NCBI GenBank assembly: GCA_964526295.1 | Contig: CAZGKW010000019.1 | Location: 1 to 64,000, forward strand | Source of the DNA: CAZGKW01 sp964526295 | GTDB taxonomy: Bacteria > Planctomycetota > Phycisphaerae > FEN-1346 | Length of the DNA stretch: 64,000 nucleotides | Direction of reading: 5' to 3' | In this document: one piece after another, positions 25,583 to 34,994 of the stretch | How the letters are laid out: each line of letters begins with the position of its first letter | Numbering within the stretch: position 1 is the first letter of the stretch | Program-made: the position numbers and the translations under genes | Notes under the pieces: generated by a model | What the model was told of the DNA's origin: nothing | Databases searched by the model: none | Seen by the model: the letters and a program-made list of their open reading frames with translations, nothing else

Positions 25583-26821
25583 ATGCCCCGTCAACGAATC
25601 ACCCGTCGCAAGCTCCTGGCGGGCGTCGCCGCGACCGTCGGCGCGTTCACCATCGTGCCGAGGCACGTTCTCGGCGGAGCGGACGAGGCGCCGCCCAGTG
25701 AGTCGCTCGGCGGGGCCCTGATCGGCTGCGGGGGCCGCGGCAACGGGACGTTCGGCGGCCTCGGACGCGGCGTCCGGCGGCTGGCCAACTGCGACGTCCA
25801 CGAGGAACGTCTGGCCGCCACCGTCAACCGCCACGGCGGCGACGGCTACACCGACTTCCGCCGCATCATGGACCGCCAGGACGTCGACGTGGTGGCGATC
25901 GCCACGCCGCCTCACTGGCACGCCCTCATCTCCATCGCCGCCATGCAGTCCGGCAAGGACGTCGTCTGCGAGAAACCGTTCACCCGCTTCATCGCCGAGG
26001 GCCGCGCCGTCGTCGAGGCCGAGAAACGCTACGGCCGCATCATCCAGGTCGGCACCTACGGGCGTTACAGCCACATCCGGAGCGCCGACGCCATCCTCAA
26101 GCACAACATCATGGCCAGCGGCCTGCTCAACCCCAGCCCCCTCGTTTACATCAAAGGCGGCGGCCTGAAGGTCAAGCAGTGGAGCGGGTACGTCAACCCG
26201 GTGCCCCAGCCGGTCCCGGACGACCTCGATTGGGACATGTATTGCGGGCCGGCGCCGCTGCGGCCGTTCCATCCCCACCGCCACGGCGGGACCCATCGCG
26301 GGTACTGGGACTACGAGGGCGGCGGCATGGCCGACATGGGCCAGCACCACTTCGACCCCGTCCAGTGGACCTACGCCAAGGACCACACCAGCGCGGTGGA
26401 GATCGAGGCCTACGCCCCGCCGGCCCATCCCCTGGCGTGCGGCATGTGGGCTTGGGCCGAGCTCACGTACGCCGACGGCAGCCGTTTCGTCATGGACAGC
26501 CGCGAATGGGGGCCCCGCTACGACCGGGCCGAGGCCCGCGACATCAGCCTCAGCGACCTCAAGCCCGAGGACCAGAAGAAGGTCCTCGCCATGCCGGACC
26601 CCAAGCCGTGGCCGAGCTTCAACGAGGCCGTCCGAACTCGCGAGAAGACCGGCGGATCGGCCGAGCCGGCCCACCGGGCCGCCTGTATCATGCATCTGGC
26701 GAACATCGCGATTCGCGTCGGTCGCAAGGTCCGGTACGACCCGGTCAATGAGCAGGTCATCGGAGACGACGAGGCCAACCGTCTGGCCCATCAGCCGATG
26801 CGGGCTCCCTGGCACCTCTAA
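25583..26821 (+). CDS. Gfo/Idh/MocA oxidoreductase with Tat signal
   Basis: A 412-residue Tat-exported oxidoreductase. The start at ATG 25583 sits nine bases after AAGGAGGAG and yields the Tat motif T-R-R-K-L-L at residues 7-12. The NAD(P)-binding glycine cluster reads L-I-G-C-G-G-R-G-N-G. The E-K-P motif is intact (V-C-E-K-P-F-T-R). The later block G-G-M-A-D-M-G-Q-H-H-F-D-P matches the conserved substrate-domain helix carrying the catalytic-site His. It differs clearly from the oxidoreductase at 23083 and is not a recent duplicate. It is separated from DUF6807 by 82 bases and from the HEAT-repeat gene by 27, consistent with one transcript. Likely role: periplasmic sugar oxidation or epimerisation. 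Confidence 0.92.
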   Translation: MPRQRITRRKLLAGVAATVGAFTIVPRHVLGGADEAPPSESLGGALIGCGGRGNGTFGGLGRGVRRLANCDVHEERLAATVNRHGGDGYTDFRRIMDRQDVDVVAIATPPHWHALISIAAMQSGKDVVCEKPFTRFIAEGRAVVEAEKRYGRIIQVGTYGRYSHIRSADAILKHNIMASGLLNPSPLVYIKGGGLKVKQWSGYVNPVPQPVPDDLDWDMYCGPAPLRPFHPHRHGGTHRGYWDYEGGGMADMGQHHFDPVQWTYAKDHTSAVEIEAYAPPAHPLACGMWAWAELTYADGSRFVMDSREWGPRYDRAEARDISLSDLKPEDQKKVLAMPDPKPWPSFNEAVRTREKTGGSAEPAHRAACIMHLANIAIRVGRKVRYDPVNEQVIGDDEANRLAHQPMRAPWHL

Positions 26822-26848
26822 CCGAACCCGATCGCGGGAGACCGAACC

Positions 26849-29089
26849 ATGCGTGCGAACCTCCGACCCGGAAACCGGCTGACGGGCATCGCTGCGGCCG
26901 CCCTGGCGGTCGTCCTTATCGGCACCGCCCCGCTCGGCGCGGCCGACCTGAAGGCCCTCGTCGCATCGATGCCCGACGCGGACAGGGAGCCGGACGGCAA
27001 GTACACCGGCCCGCCCCCCGAGAAGGCCGAGAAAGCCGTCCGCCAGGTGCTCGACGGCGGGGCGGCCAGCGTGCTGGAGCTGGTCGGCATGCTCGAGGCC
27101 CCCGGCAAGGGGGCCGACTACAAGGCCCACTACCTGCTCCACGCCGTGGCGACCTATGCCGCCGAGCCGGGCAGGGAACGACACCGGACGGCCGTCTGCA
27201 TGGCCCTGTTCCGGGGGTTGGCGGGGAATGCCCCGGAGGGTGTCAAGGACCATCTGCTGGAGGAGCTGAAGTGGATCGGCCGGGACGGCTCGGTGGAACC
27301 GGTAGCCCGGTTCCTGACCGATGAAGCCCTGGGGGCCCAGGCGGCCGACGTGCTGATCGCCATCGGGACGGACACTGCGGCAGCAGCGATACGCGGCGCC
27401 TTGCCGCGGGCCACCGGTAGAAACCGCCTGTACCTGATCCAGGGCCTGGGGACCCTCGCCGATCGCGAGGCGGCGCCGGCCTTGATGCGGTCTCTGCGGG
27501 CGCCGGACCGGCTCGAACGGATCGCGGCGGCCGTCGCGCTGGCGGAGATCGCCGATCCCCAAGCGGTCGATCCCGTACTTAAGGCGGCCGAGGCGGATGA
27601 CGTCCGCGAGCGGCGCCTGGTGACCGACGCGGTGCTCGACCTGGCGGCGAACCTTCAGGACAGGCCGGCCGAGGCGACCCGAGTCTACGAGACGCTCCTG
27701 GAGACGCGTGACGAGGCCGACGAGGTCCACGTGCGGATTGCGGCCCTCCGCGGCCTGGCGACCGTCCAGGGCGAGAAGGCGATGGACCGCGTCTTCGCCG
27801 CCATGGGCGGTGACGACGTCGAGATGCGGGCGGCGGCGCGCGACATCGCCCGGTCGGCCGCCGGGGGTCGGGTGACCCAGTGGTGGGTGAACCGGCTGGC
27901 CGACGCGGGGCCCGCCGCCCAGGCGGGTATTCTGAGCATGCTTGCTTCCCGGGGCGACCCTGCCGCGCTGCCGGCAGTCGTCGGCGCCGTGGACGATCCG
28001 AACGCGACCGTTCGTCTGGCGGCCATCCGGGCGGCAGGCACTCTCGGCGATTCGGACACCGTTCCGCCGCTGGTGGCTCGACTGGACGCAGCGGCCGGGG
28101 ACGAGAAGCAGGACGAGGAGGAGCGCCAGGCCGTCCGGGAAGCCCTCGTTCGCCTCGAGGGGGCGGAGACGAGCCGAGCCGTCGCACGACACATCGCACC
28201 GCCGGCGAAGCCCCAGACGCGGGCCGTCCTGCTGGACGTGCTCGCCGCTCGGGGCGCGAGCGACCAGGTGGAGGTGGCCGTTCGTCACGTGGATGCCGAC
28301 AGCGTCCAGGTGCAGGTGGCGGCCGTCCGTTCGCTGGGGGCCCTGGCCGCCGAGGAGCACTTGCCGCTTCTCGTGCGTCTCGTCAAGGAGGCCGAGCACG
28401 GCGAGGTGAGCCGGGCCGCCGAGGCGTCGCTTCTGGAGGCCGGGCCGCGGATGCGCGACGCGGCCGTCCAGGCGGTCGCGCCGGTCATCGAGGGCGCCGA
28501 ACCGGAGCGGGCGGCGGCCCTTCTGCGCGTCCTCGGCGAGGTCGGTGGGCGCGACGCCCTGAAGGCCGTCGTCCCCTTTACTCGCGACTCCCGCGCCGCC
28601 GTTCGCGACGCGGCCGTGCGAGTCCTGACCAACTGGCGGGGGTCGGAGGCGGCCCAAGCCCTCCTGGAAGTGGGCCGAACGACCCAGGACAAGTCGCATC
28701 ACACGCTGGCCGTCCGCCAGTACGTCGAGATCGCCCGCCGGGAGGTCCGCGACGACCGCCGGAAGCTCGAGATGTTCGAGAAGGCGATGAAGGTGGCCCG
28801 CACGGCCGACCTGAAGCGGCGAGTCCTGGGGGCCGTCGGCGACTCGAAGACCCTCGACGCCCTTCGCTTCGCCGCCTCCTATCTGGACGACAGGGAGGTG
28901 GTCGAGGAGGCGGCCGTGGTCGTCGTGTCGATCGCCGGCGACAAGAAGATGCACGAGCACCGTCCGCACGAAGCCGTCGAGTCGGCCCTGAAGAAGGTGC
29001 TCGAGGTGTCCCGGAACGAGCAGGTCCGGGCCGATGCCGTCAGCATCCTCGGCCCGCGAGCCCCCGGGGACCCCCTCAAGGGGATGTGA
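26849..29089 (+). CDS. Secreted HEAT-repeat protein
   Basis: A 746-residue exported protein with a signal peptide (residues 1 to about 30, ending L-G-A-A). Almost the whole mature chain is a series of helical HEAT / PBS-lyase-like repeats of about 30-35 residues, with recurring patterns such as D-P-N-A-T-V-R-L-A-A-I-R-A-A-G and D-S-R-A-A-V-R-D-A-A-V-R-V. Such solenoids bind other proteins; no catalytic motif, haem-binding CxxCH or membrane anchor is visible. ATG 26849 follows GGGAG by eight bases. It closes the four-gene run that starts at 23083, so it may scaffold the two Tat oxidoreductases and the DUF6807 protein in the periplasm, which is inference from position. Confidence 0.85.
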   Translation: MRANLRPGNRLTGIAAAALAVVLIGTAPLGAADLKALVASMPDADREPDGKYTGPPPEKAEKAVRQVLDGGAASVLELVGMLEAPGKGADYKAHYLLHAVATYAAEPGRERHRTAVCMALFRGLAGNAPEGVKDHLLEELKWIGRDGSVEPVARFLTDEALGAQAADVLIAIGTDTAAAAIRGALPRATGRNRLYLIQGLGTLADREAAPALMRSLRAPDRLERIAAAVALAEIADPQAVDPVLKAAEADDVRERRLVTDAVLDLAANLQDRPAEATRVYETLLETRDEADEVHVRIAALRGLATVQGEKAMDRVFAAMGGDDVEMRAAARDIARSAAGGRVTQWWVNRLADAGPAAQAGILSMLASRGDPAALPAVVGAVDDPNATVRLAAIRAAGTLGDSDTVPPLVARLDAAAGDEKQDEEERQAVREALVRLEGAETSRAVARHIAPPAKPQTRAVLLDVLAARGASDQVEVAVRHVDADSVQVQVAAVRSLGALAAEEHLPLLVRLVKEAEHGEVSRAAEASLLEAGPRMRDAAVQAVAPVIEGAEPERAAALLRVLGEVGGRDALKAVVPFTRDSRAAVRDAAVRVLTNWRGSEAAQALLEVGRTTQDKSHHTLAVRQYVEIARREVRDDRRKLEMFEKAMKVARTADLKRRVLGAVGDSKTLDALRFAASYLDDREVVEEAAVVVVSIAGDKKMHEHRPHEAVESALKKVLEVSRNEQVRADAVSILGPRAPGDPLKGM

Positions 29090-29127
29090 TCCGGCGTTCC
29101 GCTCGGAGGGGGCCGGCCCGGTGGCCG

Positions 29128-29874
29128 TCATTCGGCCGCCATCTCCTCGGGCTTGAGGCGGCGGATGCGGATGTTCCGAAGCGCCGCCTGGGTCTGCCAG
29201 GCCGCCAGGCCGAACGGCTTCGACGCCTCCACTTCGGAGCGGACGTCGATCTCGCGCTCGCCGGGCTCGGCATGGACGATTCGCTCGTCGTCGATCCATG
29301 CGTCGATGGTCTCCGGACGGACGCGGACCCGCACGCGGTACCACCGGTCGTTCTCAAACGGGTAGCCCGTGCCCGTCTCGTTCTCCGAGGCGTCCATCCA
29401 GTCGAACGAAGAAATGCCGACCAGGTCGCCGCCCCAGCCGCCCAGGACCAGGCTGCAATGCCGGTCGAAGACCGGGAAGGTGAGCGTCCCGAAGAAGTCA
29501 CTCCCCGCCAGACGGATCGCCTCGTAGGTGACCTCGTAGTCGATGTCGGGCAGGGAATGGCCCGTCCAGGTGATGCCTGTCAGGTCCCCCGTGCCCGTCT
29601 CGAGGATGACCTGTCCGTCCTCGACGCGGACCTCGCCGCCGCCGTCGAACTCCGAGACCTGCCAGCCGTCGAGCGTCTCGCCGTCGAACAGGTCGGTCCA
29701 CCCGCTGGTTGGGGTCACGTCGGGCTCGGCGGGGGGCGTCGGGGGTGGGGCGGGCTCTGTCTGCCGGCATGCAGCCGCGCCGAAGACGAAGGCTGCCGCC
29801 AGGACGGCCCCGGCGGTCGCCCGTACCCGTTGGCGGGCCCTGTCGAGGTGTTCCGTTGACCGGTGCTGTTCCAT
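29128..29874 (-). CDS. DUF1080 / 3-keto-disaccharide hydrolase-like lipoprotein
   Basis: A 248-residue protein of the DUF1080 family, a concanavalin-like beta-sandwich. The family signature W-T-D-L-F-D-G-E-T-L-D-G-W occurs near residues 57-69, and P-D-I-D-Y-E-V and N-D-R-W-Y-R-V-R-V follow in the usual order. Characterised members hydrolyse 3-keto-glycosides. The N-terminus has a hydrophobic stretch ending A-A-A-C-R at Cys36, compatible with a lipoprotein, followed by a Pro-rich linker. ATG 29874 is preceded by AAGGGGA. It is convergent with the HEAT-repeat gene, 38 bases between stops. The adjacent Tat oxidoreductases would supply 3-keto substrates. Family membership is clear; the exact substrate is not. 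Confidence 0.88.
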   Translation of the reverse strand: MEQHRSTEHLDRARQRVRATAGAVLAAAFVFGAAACRQTEPAPPPTPPAEPDVTPTSGWTDLFDGETLDGWQVSEFDGGGEVRVEDGQVILETGTGDLTGITWTGHSLPDIDYEVTYEAIRLAGSDFFGTLTFPVFDRHCSLVLGGWGGDLVGISSFDWMDASENETGTGYPFENDRWYRVRVRVRPETIDAWIDDERIVHAEPGEREIDVRSEVEASKPFGLAAWQTQAALRNIRIRRLKPEEMAAE

Positions 29875-30135
29875 GACGGGTCCCCTTCTTTCGCCGCTTC
29901 CGGTGTTTCACGCGGGCGTCCAGCTGAACAGGATAGCATGGCGGCCCTTATGCGTCGAGGGTCGACCGTCCGGTGGCCGGCGGTCGGCGCCGCCACCTTT
30001 AGAGACCAAGACCGAAGCCGCGGCACGAGGGGCCGCCCCCGAGGTGGCGCTTGCCCGCATCGAGACCACGGCTTTTCGATTCAGGCCCCGGCCGACTTGA
30101 GCCGATGATTTCCGTACGCGGCCGGGAGGTGGTTC

Positions 30136-30987
30136 ATGTCAGACCGTACGGACGCACCCGGCGGCCGCGGCGGCGGCGGCGCACTTCGGGCGGCCTTGGC
30201 CACGGCGGCGGGGCTCATCTTCTGGCTCCTGGCGGCCGAGACGTGGCTGCTGGAATCCCTGATGGTCGACGGCCGGCTGCTGGGCCGCGTCCCGCTGAAT
30301 CGGCTGGGCCCCATCTTTCTCGCCCTGGCGGTCGGCCTGGCGGTGGCGTCGTTTTTCATGTGGCGGCGGCTGCTGCGGGAGCGTCGTCGGAGCCGGCAGG
30401 AGCGGCAGGAGAACGTGGAGCACTTCGCCGCCCTCGTTCGGGCGATCCCCGACATCATCTACGAGCTGGACACCCAGGGCCGCTTCATGTTCCTGAGCGA
30501 CGCCATCCGCACGCTGGGCTACGAGCCGGACGAGCTGATCGGCGAGCACTTCTCCCGGATCGTGCACCCGGAGGACCTGGAGGCCGTCAGCCGGGCCACG
30601 GTGCTCCTGAAGTACAAGGGCCGGACGACCGGCGACGCGGCCGCCCCGAAACTGTTCGACGAGCGGCGGACCGGGCGGCGCGCCACCCGCAACCTCTGCG
30701 TCCGCCTGGTGCCGAAGGACCGGTCGCCCACCCGCCGGTACGGCGAAATCCACTCGTCCGCCCGGTGGCGGCCCGGCGAGGACGCCCCCGAGACGTGGAC
30801 CGCCTACTGCCAGGTCGATTCGGCCGGGAAGTGGAGCGACGCGCCGCGGGGCACGCCGGGCGAGTTCCTCGGCAGCATCGGCATCATCCGCGACGTGACC
30901 GAGGCACCCCAGGTCGAGCCCGAGACGTCCCCAGACGCAGCGGCGACGGCCGACAACCGTCGCGAAGCGGTCGCCGCGGCCACCTGA
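30136..30987 (+). CDS. Membrane-anchored PAS-domain protein without output domain
   Basis: A 283-residue protein with two transmembrane helices (about residues 18-42 and 56-76) flanking a short outer loop, then a basic R-R-R-L-L-R-E-R-R-R-S-R-Q coiled segment and one PAS domain with PAC tail (about 95-255). PAS landmarks are A-I-P-D-I-I-Y-E-L-D, the F-L-S-D-A-I-R-T-L-G-Y-E-P-D-E-L-I-G block and H-P-E-D-L. There is no histidine kinase, GGDEF, EAL or phosphatase domain after it, only a short acidic Pro/Ala tail. It could sense a ligand and act through a partner protein, or be a degenerate sensor. ATG 30136 follows GGGAGG. The 261-base divergent gap upstream contains no other gene. The neighbours give no hint of its pathway. 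Confidence 0.8.
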   Translation: MSDRTDAPGGRGGGGALRAALATAAGLIFWLLAAETWLLESLMVDGRLLGRVPLNRLGPIFLALAVGLAVASFFMWRRLLRERRRSRQERQENVEHFAALVRAIPDIIYELDTQGRFMFLSDAIRTLGYEPDELIGEHFSRIVHPEDLEAVSRATVLLKYKGRTTGDAAAPKLFDERRTGRRATRNLCVRLVPKDRSPTRRYGEIHSSARWRPGEDAPETWTAYCQVDSAGKWSDAPRGTPGEFLGSIGIIRDVTEAPQVEPETSPDAAATADNRREAVAAAT

Positions 30988-31040
30988 CTTTGCGGATCAG
31001 GCCGAACTGACCGGGCCGGACCGGCGCGGCTTCACGGCCG

Positions 31041-32450
31041 TCACGGCTCCACGTTCTTGTTGTCCTGTCTCAAACGCGGCGGCTGCTGCTTCATCCTCTC
31101 GGCGGCCTTCTCGGCCTCGTCCTCCTCGAAGCCATAGAGGAAGGCGGCGGTTCGTTCGCCGATCCGGACGGTCGTCCGGTGCGGCATGGGGACGTTCTTG
31201 TCGTAGGCGGCGACGAACTCCTCGCGGTCCTTGGGTGTGTCCCAGACGGTGACCCAGACGCCGCGGATGTTCTCCGGCTCCATGTCCCCGCCGGAGGCGC
31301 CGGGCCCGAGGATCGGGATCCTGGGGGCACCCTTCATCAGGACGAAGAACCGGTCGCCGCCCCACCCGGAAGCCGCCTCCGTCGTATAGTAGTCCGGCTG
31401 AGTGAGGGCCATCGGGCTCATCTTGGGGTCCTTCGGCCGGGCCAGGACGGCGCAGAGCAACTCCCCGAGCGTGTCTCGGTTGTACGGGCAGCCCCATCCG
31501 GGGACGGCGAACAGGAACTTGCCCTGGTAGCCCTCCTCGACGTCGATCGGGGCGTCCCTCTTCTCCGGGTCGAGGTACTTCTCCGGGTGGATGATCTGCT
31601 CGGTCGACTTGGGGAGGTTGTTCAGGTTGCCCCCGATCAGTTCGAGCTGCTCCTGGCCCGTGATGGTCTCATCGGTGATGGCCGAGGGGGGCTTATTGCC
31701 CATGAGGAACCGCATGCCGCAGACCTGCGCCCCGAGAAAGGCCTGGAAGTAGGGCGGGAGCTTGAGGAACCGCTTCCCGCGGGCCTCCTCGTAGTCGGTG
31801 TGCTGGAGCGTTTCCGCCCGTGGGATGAGCTTCAGCTTCTGGGCGCGGTGGAGATACCGCTTCGAGAGAAATCGGCCCGAGCCGTCGAGCAGGGCGATCA
31901 GGGCCAGCTCCGGATCGTGCCCGCGGCCGACTTTGTCATCGAGGGCGGTCCGGCTGTTGTGACTGTAGACGTGCTTGTGGTCGAGGCTGTTGGCGACCTC
32001 GTGCATGAGCTGGAGCTTCCGGGCCAGCGCCGGCGGGGCGTCGTCCCCCCGGTCAACCACCTTGATCCGCTTTGCATCGTAGTCATAGACCGCCACGAGG
32101 TGTTCGGTGAGCAGCTCCTCGTAGGTCTCGCGGATGTTGCAGTCGGCGGGGATGAGGCCGACGCACCAGTTCATGGCCCAGATGTGGTCGCGGTTGGCGT
32201 TGCGGTAGCGGTCGTCGACTTCCTTGCGGATGATCCGCGTGGCCTCGTCCATCTTGACGACCTGGGGGTCCTCATTGATGCCTTCCCACAGGCGGTGCTC
32301 GACGTGGAACCAGCGCAAGGGGCCGGCTTGGTGCATCATTTCCTCGGCGAGGGTCTCGAGCGTTTCCTCGTCGTCACTCGCAGCGTGCGCCGTCGAGGTT
32401 GGCGCTGCGAGGGCCAGAGCTGTCAGCAGTGCGATCGGCAGGCTTTTCAT
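31041..32450 (-). CDS. Secreted homologue of a metallopeptidase-like family, zinc motif degenerate
   Basis: A 469-residue exported protein with a signal peptide ending A-H-A-A near residue 24. It resembles a secreted bacterial family whose members carry a helix reading H-E-x-x-H-A-L-x-D-Q-H, a downstream E-G motif and a late block containing S-T-E-Q-I-L-H-P-E-K-Y. Here the late block is well kept (K-S-T-E-Q-I-I-H-P-E-K-Y-L), as is a C-terminal L-G-E-L-L. The zinc helix reads H-E-V-A-N-S-L-D-H-K-H at 150-160, so the second His of HExxH is Asn154, and the expected E-G position reads L-D-G-S-G near 188-192. The protein is probably not an active zinc peptidase, or binds metal differently. ATG 32450 follows GAGGAG by eight bases. 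It lies 156 bases downstream of the RND exporter on the same strand. Confidence 0.7.
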   Translation of the reverse strand: MKSLPIALLTALALAAPTSTAHAASDDEETLETLAEEMMHQAGPLRWFHVEHRLWEGINEDPQVVKMDEATRIIRKEVDDRYRNANRDHIWAMNWCVGLIPADCNIRETYEELLTEHLVAVYDYDAKRIKVVDRGDDAPPALARKLQLMHEVANSLDHKHVYSHNSRTALDDKVGRGHDPELALIALLDGSGRFLSKRYLHRAQKLKLIPRAETLQHTDYEEARGKRFLKLPPYFQAFLGAQVCGMRFLMGNKPPSAITDETITGQEQLELIGGNLNNLPKSTEQIIHPEKYLDPEKRDAPIDVEEGYQGKFLFAVPGWGCPYNRDTLGELLCAVLARPKDPKMSPMALTQPDYYTTEAASGWGGDRFFVLMKGAPRIPILGPGASGGDMEPENIRGVWVTVWDTPKDREEFVAAYDKNVPMPHRTTVRIGERTAAFLYGFEEDEAEKAAERMKQQPPRLRQDNKNVEP

Positions 32451-32606
32451 CGAGGTCTCTCCTCAAAGGTTCGCGCAACAGGTCCGAGACGACCGGCCCC
32501 GGCTTTCGGACCCGCACCGACAGCGGGGGACGAGTTGCCGCGTGAATGTACGGGCCTTCCCGTCTTGCGTCAAGGAACCCGGCCTGCGTGCGCCACGAAG
32601 GCCGGC

Positions 32607-34856
32607 CTAATCGTCGCTCGCGCCCGCGTCGGCCCGAGGCGGGCGCCGTGCCGCCCACAGGTTCACCAGCCGGGCCGTCGCGGGCAGGACGAACAGGTCC
32701 CCCGCCAAGGCCGTCATCATCGCGATGCCCGCCAGGATCCCCAGGTTCGCCATCGGCACGAACGACGAGAAGCTGAGGATCGCGAAGCCTGCCGCCGCGA
32801 CGATCGACGTGAAGACCATCGCCCGGCCGGCCTTGGCGAAGGCCTCGGCGGCGCTGTCGGCGGCGTCCTTGCCCTCTCGCCGCGCGGCCTGGTATCGCTC
32901 CAGGAAGTGGACCGTGTCGTCGACGGCGATGGCGATCGAGACGCTCGCGATCATCACGGTCGCGACGTCCAGCGGGATGCCGAGCGTCGCCATCAGGGCA
33001 AACGTTCCGACCACGGGCAGCAGGTTCGGGAGGATCGCCGCCCCGAATGCCCGGACCGACCGGTACAGCAGGCCGATGATCAGCAGGCTCACCCCCGCCG
33101 CCAGCGAGAAGCTCTTGATCTGCGTCCGCACCAGGCCCAGCTCGGCCTGCTTGATGAGCCGCACGATGCCCGTGATCGTGACGTCGGCCTGCGCGGGCGT
33201 CTCCTGGAAGGCTTCGCGCATCTTCCGGTTGGCCTGCTCTGTGGCGGCGTCGACGAGTTCCCGGACCTTGATGGCCTGGTGTTCGCGGATGATGATCGAC
33301 TGGCGGAGGGTGACCCGTTCGTCGCCGGCCTGGCGAAACCGGCCGCGGATGTCGTTCATGAAGCGGCCGGCCTCGCCCCCGGCGCTGCCCATCAGGTAGG
33401 CCCGCTCGATGTACGGCACGATCTGGCCGATGTGGATCGTCCGGGCGACGTCGGGCCGTTTGCCCAGGGACTCGGCCAAGCGGTCCATCGCGTCGAGGAC
33501 CTTGTCCTCGTGCTCGAGTTCCGTCCGGGCCTCGATCTCCACGGTGTAGAAGCCCGTGAGGTGCTCGTTGATGTACTGGTAGTCCCGCTTCACCTCGGAA
33601 TTCTTGGGCAGGAACCGCAGGACGTGCGGCTCGACGGTGATCTGCGAGATGCCGATCGCGCACCCGGCCACCACGACCGTCGCGGCCGGCACGACGAGCC
33701 ACCACCAGCGAGTCATCGTGCGTCCCGTGCGGCTGCTCCAGTGCTTCCATCGGCGGCTGGTGGACTTGGCGCGCCAGGGGAGGGCCGAGAGCACGCCCGG
33801 CACGATGGCCAGGTTCATGGCCAGGCCGATCAGGATACCGATTGCCGCAAACCGGCCCATCTCCCAGACGGGCTGCATCTCGGCGACCATCAGCGACGCG
33901 CACCCGGCGGCGGTCGTGACGCTCGCCAGCAGGGCCGGCCGGATCAGCTCCCGAAGCGCCTGCCGCGCGGCTTCTCGCCGGTCGTCCGAGGCGGCCAAGT
34001 GGTCGGCGAACCGCGACGACAGGTGGATCCCGTTCGACAGGACCAGCACCGTCAACAGCGGCGGCAGCGTGACCGTCACCATGTTGAGCGTCGCGCCGGT
34101 CGCGGCCATCAGCCCCGCCGTCCACGTGACGGTGGCGAGGATGGCGAGCAGCGGCGCGAGCACCTGGGCCGCCGTCCGGAAGATGATCACCAGGACGGCG
34201 ACCGCTACGGCCAGGGCGAGGGGCACGAGCAACGTCAGGTCGCGGACGCAGGTCCGGTTCAGGGCGACGTTGACGAGCGGCGTCCCGGCCAGCCGGAGCT
34301 CGAACCCCGGCGCCGACTCCTCGCCGGCGATGGCCTCGATGGCCTCGACCGTTCGCCGCCGGTCGTGCTTCGTCTCGACCGGCCGAAACCACGCGAGGAT
34401 GCCGACCGTCTTCCCGTCCCGCCCGAGGAGCAGGTCGTGAAGGAACGGCGTCTCGGCGGCCTCCGCCCGCCAGTCGGTCCCTTCCGGCCAGACCGAGCGG
34501 GCGAACCGCGGAATGCTCAAGACCCCGTCGACCCCTTCGAGGGCCTCGATCCGGTCGGCAAAGCGGTCCTGGCGCTCGATGGCCTCCTCGGAGAACGGGT
34601 CCTCCATCGTCGCGACGGCGATGACGTACTCCTCGCTGCCGAACGTGTCGAGGAACGCCTGGTACTCGTCGTATTCGGGGGTGTCCTGGAGGAGCCACGA
34701 CTCGATGTCGTTGTACGTCTCGAGGTCCCGGAGCCACCAGGCAGGAAGGGCGACCGAAAAGAGTGCGACGAGCGCGAGCGGGCGGCAGTGACGCGCGATC
34801 CATTCCGCCGCCGCGGCCAGGAGCCGCTCCGCCGCCGTTGTGTCTGATTGGACCAT
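32607..34856 (-). CDS. RND-superfamily (MMPL-type) exporter
   Basis: A 749-residue inner-membrane transporter of the RND / MMPL type, with the standard two-fold plan: one membrane helix (about 25-45), a periplasmic domain, five helices, then a second copy of the same arrangement. The second half carries I-A-I-A-V-D-D-T-V-H-F-L-E-R-Y, the conserved motif preceding the last helices in this family, and the first half has S-N-G-I-H-L-S-S-R-F in the corresponding place. The start at ATG 34856 is chosen over an upstream TTG at 34895; neither has a strong ribosome site. Substrates in planctomycetes are unknown but include hopanoids or other lipids in better-studied relatives. No membrane-fusion protein or outer-membrane channel is nearby. 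The gene just downstream encodes the degenerate peptidase homologue. Confidence 0.88.
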   Translation of the reverse strand: MVQSDTTAAERLLAAAAEWIARHCRPLALVALFSVALPAWWLRDLETYNDIESWLLQDTPEYDEYQAFLDTFGSEEYVIAVATMEDPFSEEAIERQDRFADRIEALEGVDGVLSIPRFARSVWPEGTDWRAEAAETPFLHDLLLGRDGKTVGILAWFRPVETKHDRRRTVEAIEAIAGEESAPGFELRLAGTPLVNVALNRTCVRDLTLLVPLALAVAVAVLVIIFRTAAQVLAPLLAILATVTWTAGLMAATGATLNMVTVTLPPLLTVLVLSNGIHLSSRFADHLAASDDRREAARQALRELIRPALLASVTTAAGCASLMVAEMQPVWEMGRFAAIGILIGLAMNLAIVPGVLSALPWRAKSTSRRWKHWSSRTGRTMTRWWWLVVPAATVVVAGCAIGISQITVEPHVLRFLPKNSEVKRDYQYINEHLTGFYTVEIEARTELEHEDKVLDAMDRLAESLGKRPDVARTIHIGQIVPYIERAYLMGSAGGEAGRFMNDIRGRFRQAGDERVTLRQSIIIREHQAIKVRELVDAATEQANRKMREAFQETPAQADVTITGIVRLIKQAELGLVRTQIKSFSLAAGVSLLIIGLLYRSVRAFGAAILPNLLPVVGTFALMATLGIPLDVATVMIASVSIAIAVDDTVHFLERYQAARREGKDAADSAAEAFAKAGRAMVFTSIVAAAGFAILSFSSFVPMANLGILAGIAMMTALAGDLFVLPATARLVNLWAARRPPRADAGASDD

Positions 34857-34994
34857 GTGGCAGGTGTCCCGGGTCCCGCGCGGCCATCCCGCCAATTACT
34901 CTCGGCCGGCAGGGGCCTGCTTCTACAGCCTTATGCGGCCGGCGGGCCTTCTGCGCCGCCCGTTTCCATTCGGCCCCCCCCGCCCCCGCTATCG

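Noticed and set aside
25559..29344. A 1261-codon minus-strand frame antisense to an oxidoreductase and the HEAT-repeat gene
   Set aside because: It spans two real genes and their spacer and reads as Arg/Gly/Asp-rich noise. It is a codon-bias shadow.
31179..34847. A 1222-codon plus-strand frame antisense to the RND exporter and peptidase-like genes
   Set aside because: Composition is His/Arg/Asp-rich with no domain, and it crosses two well-supported minus-strand genes.
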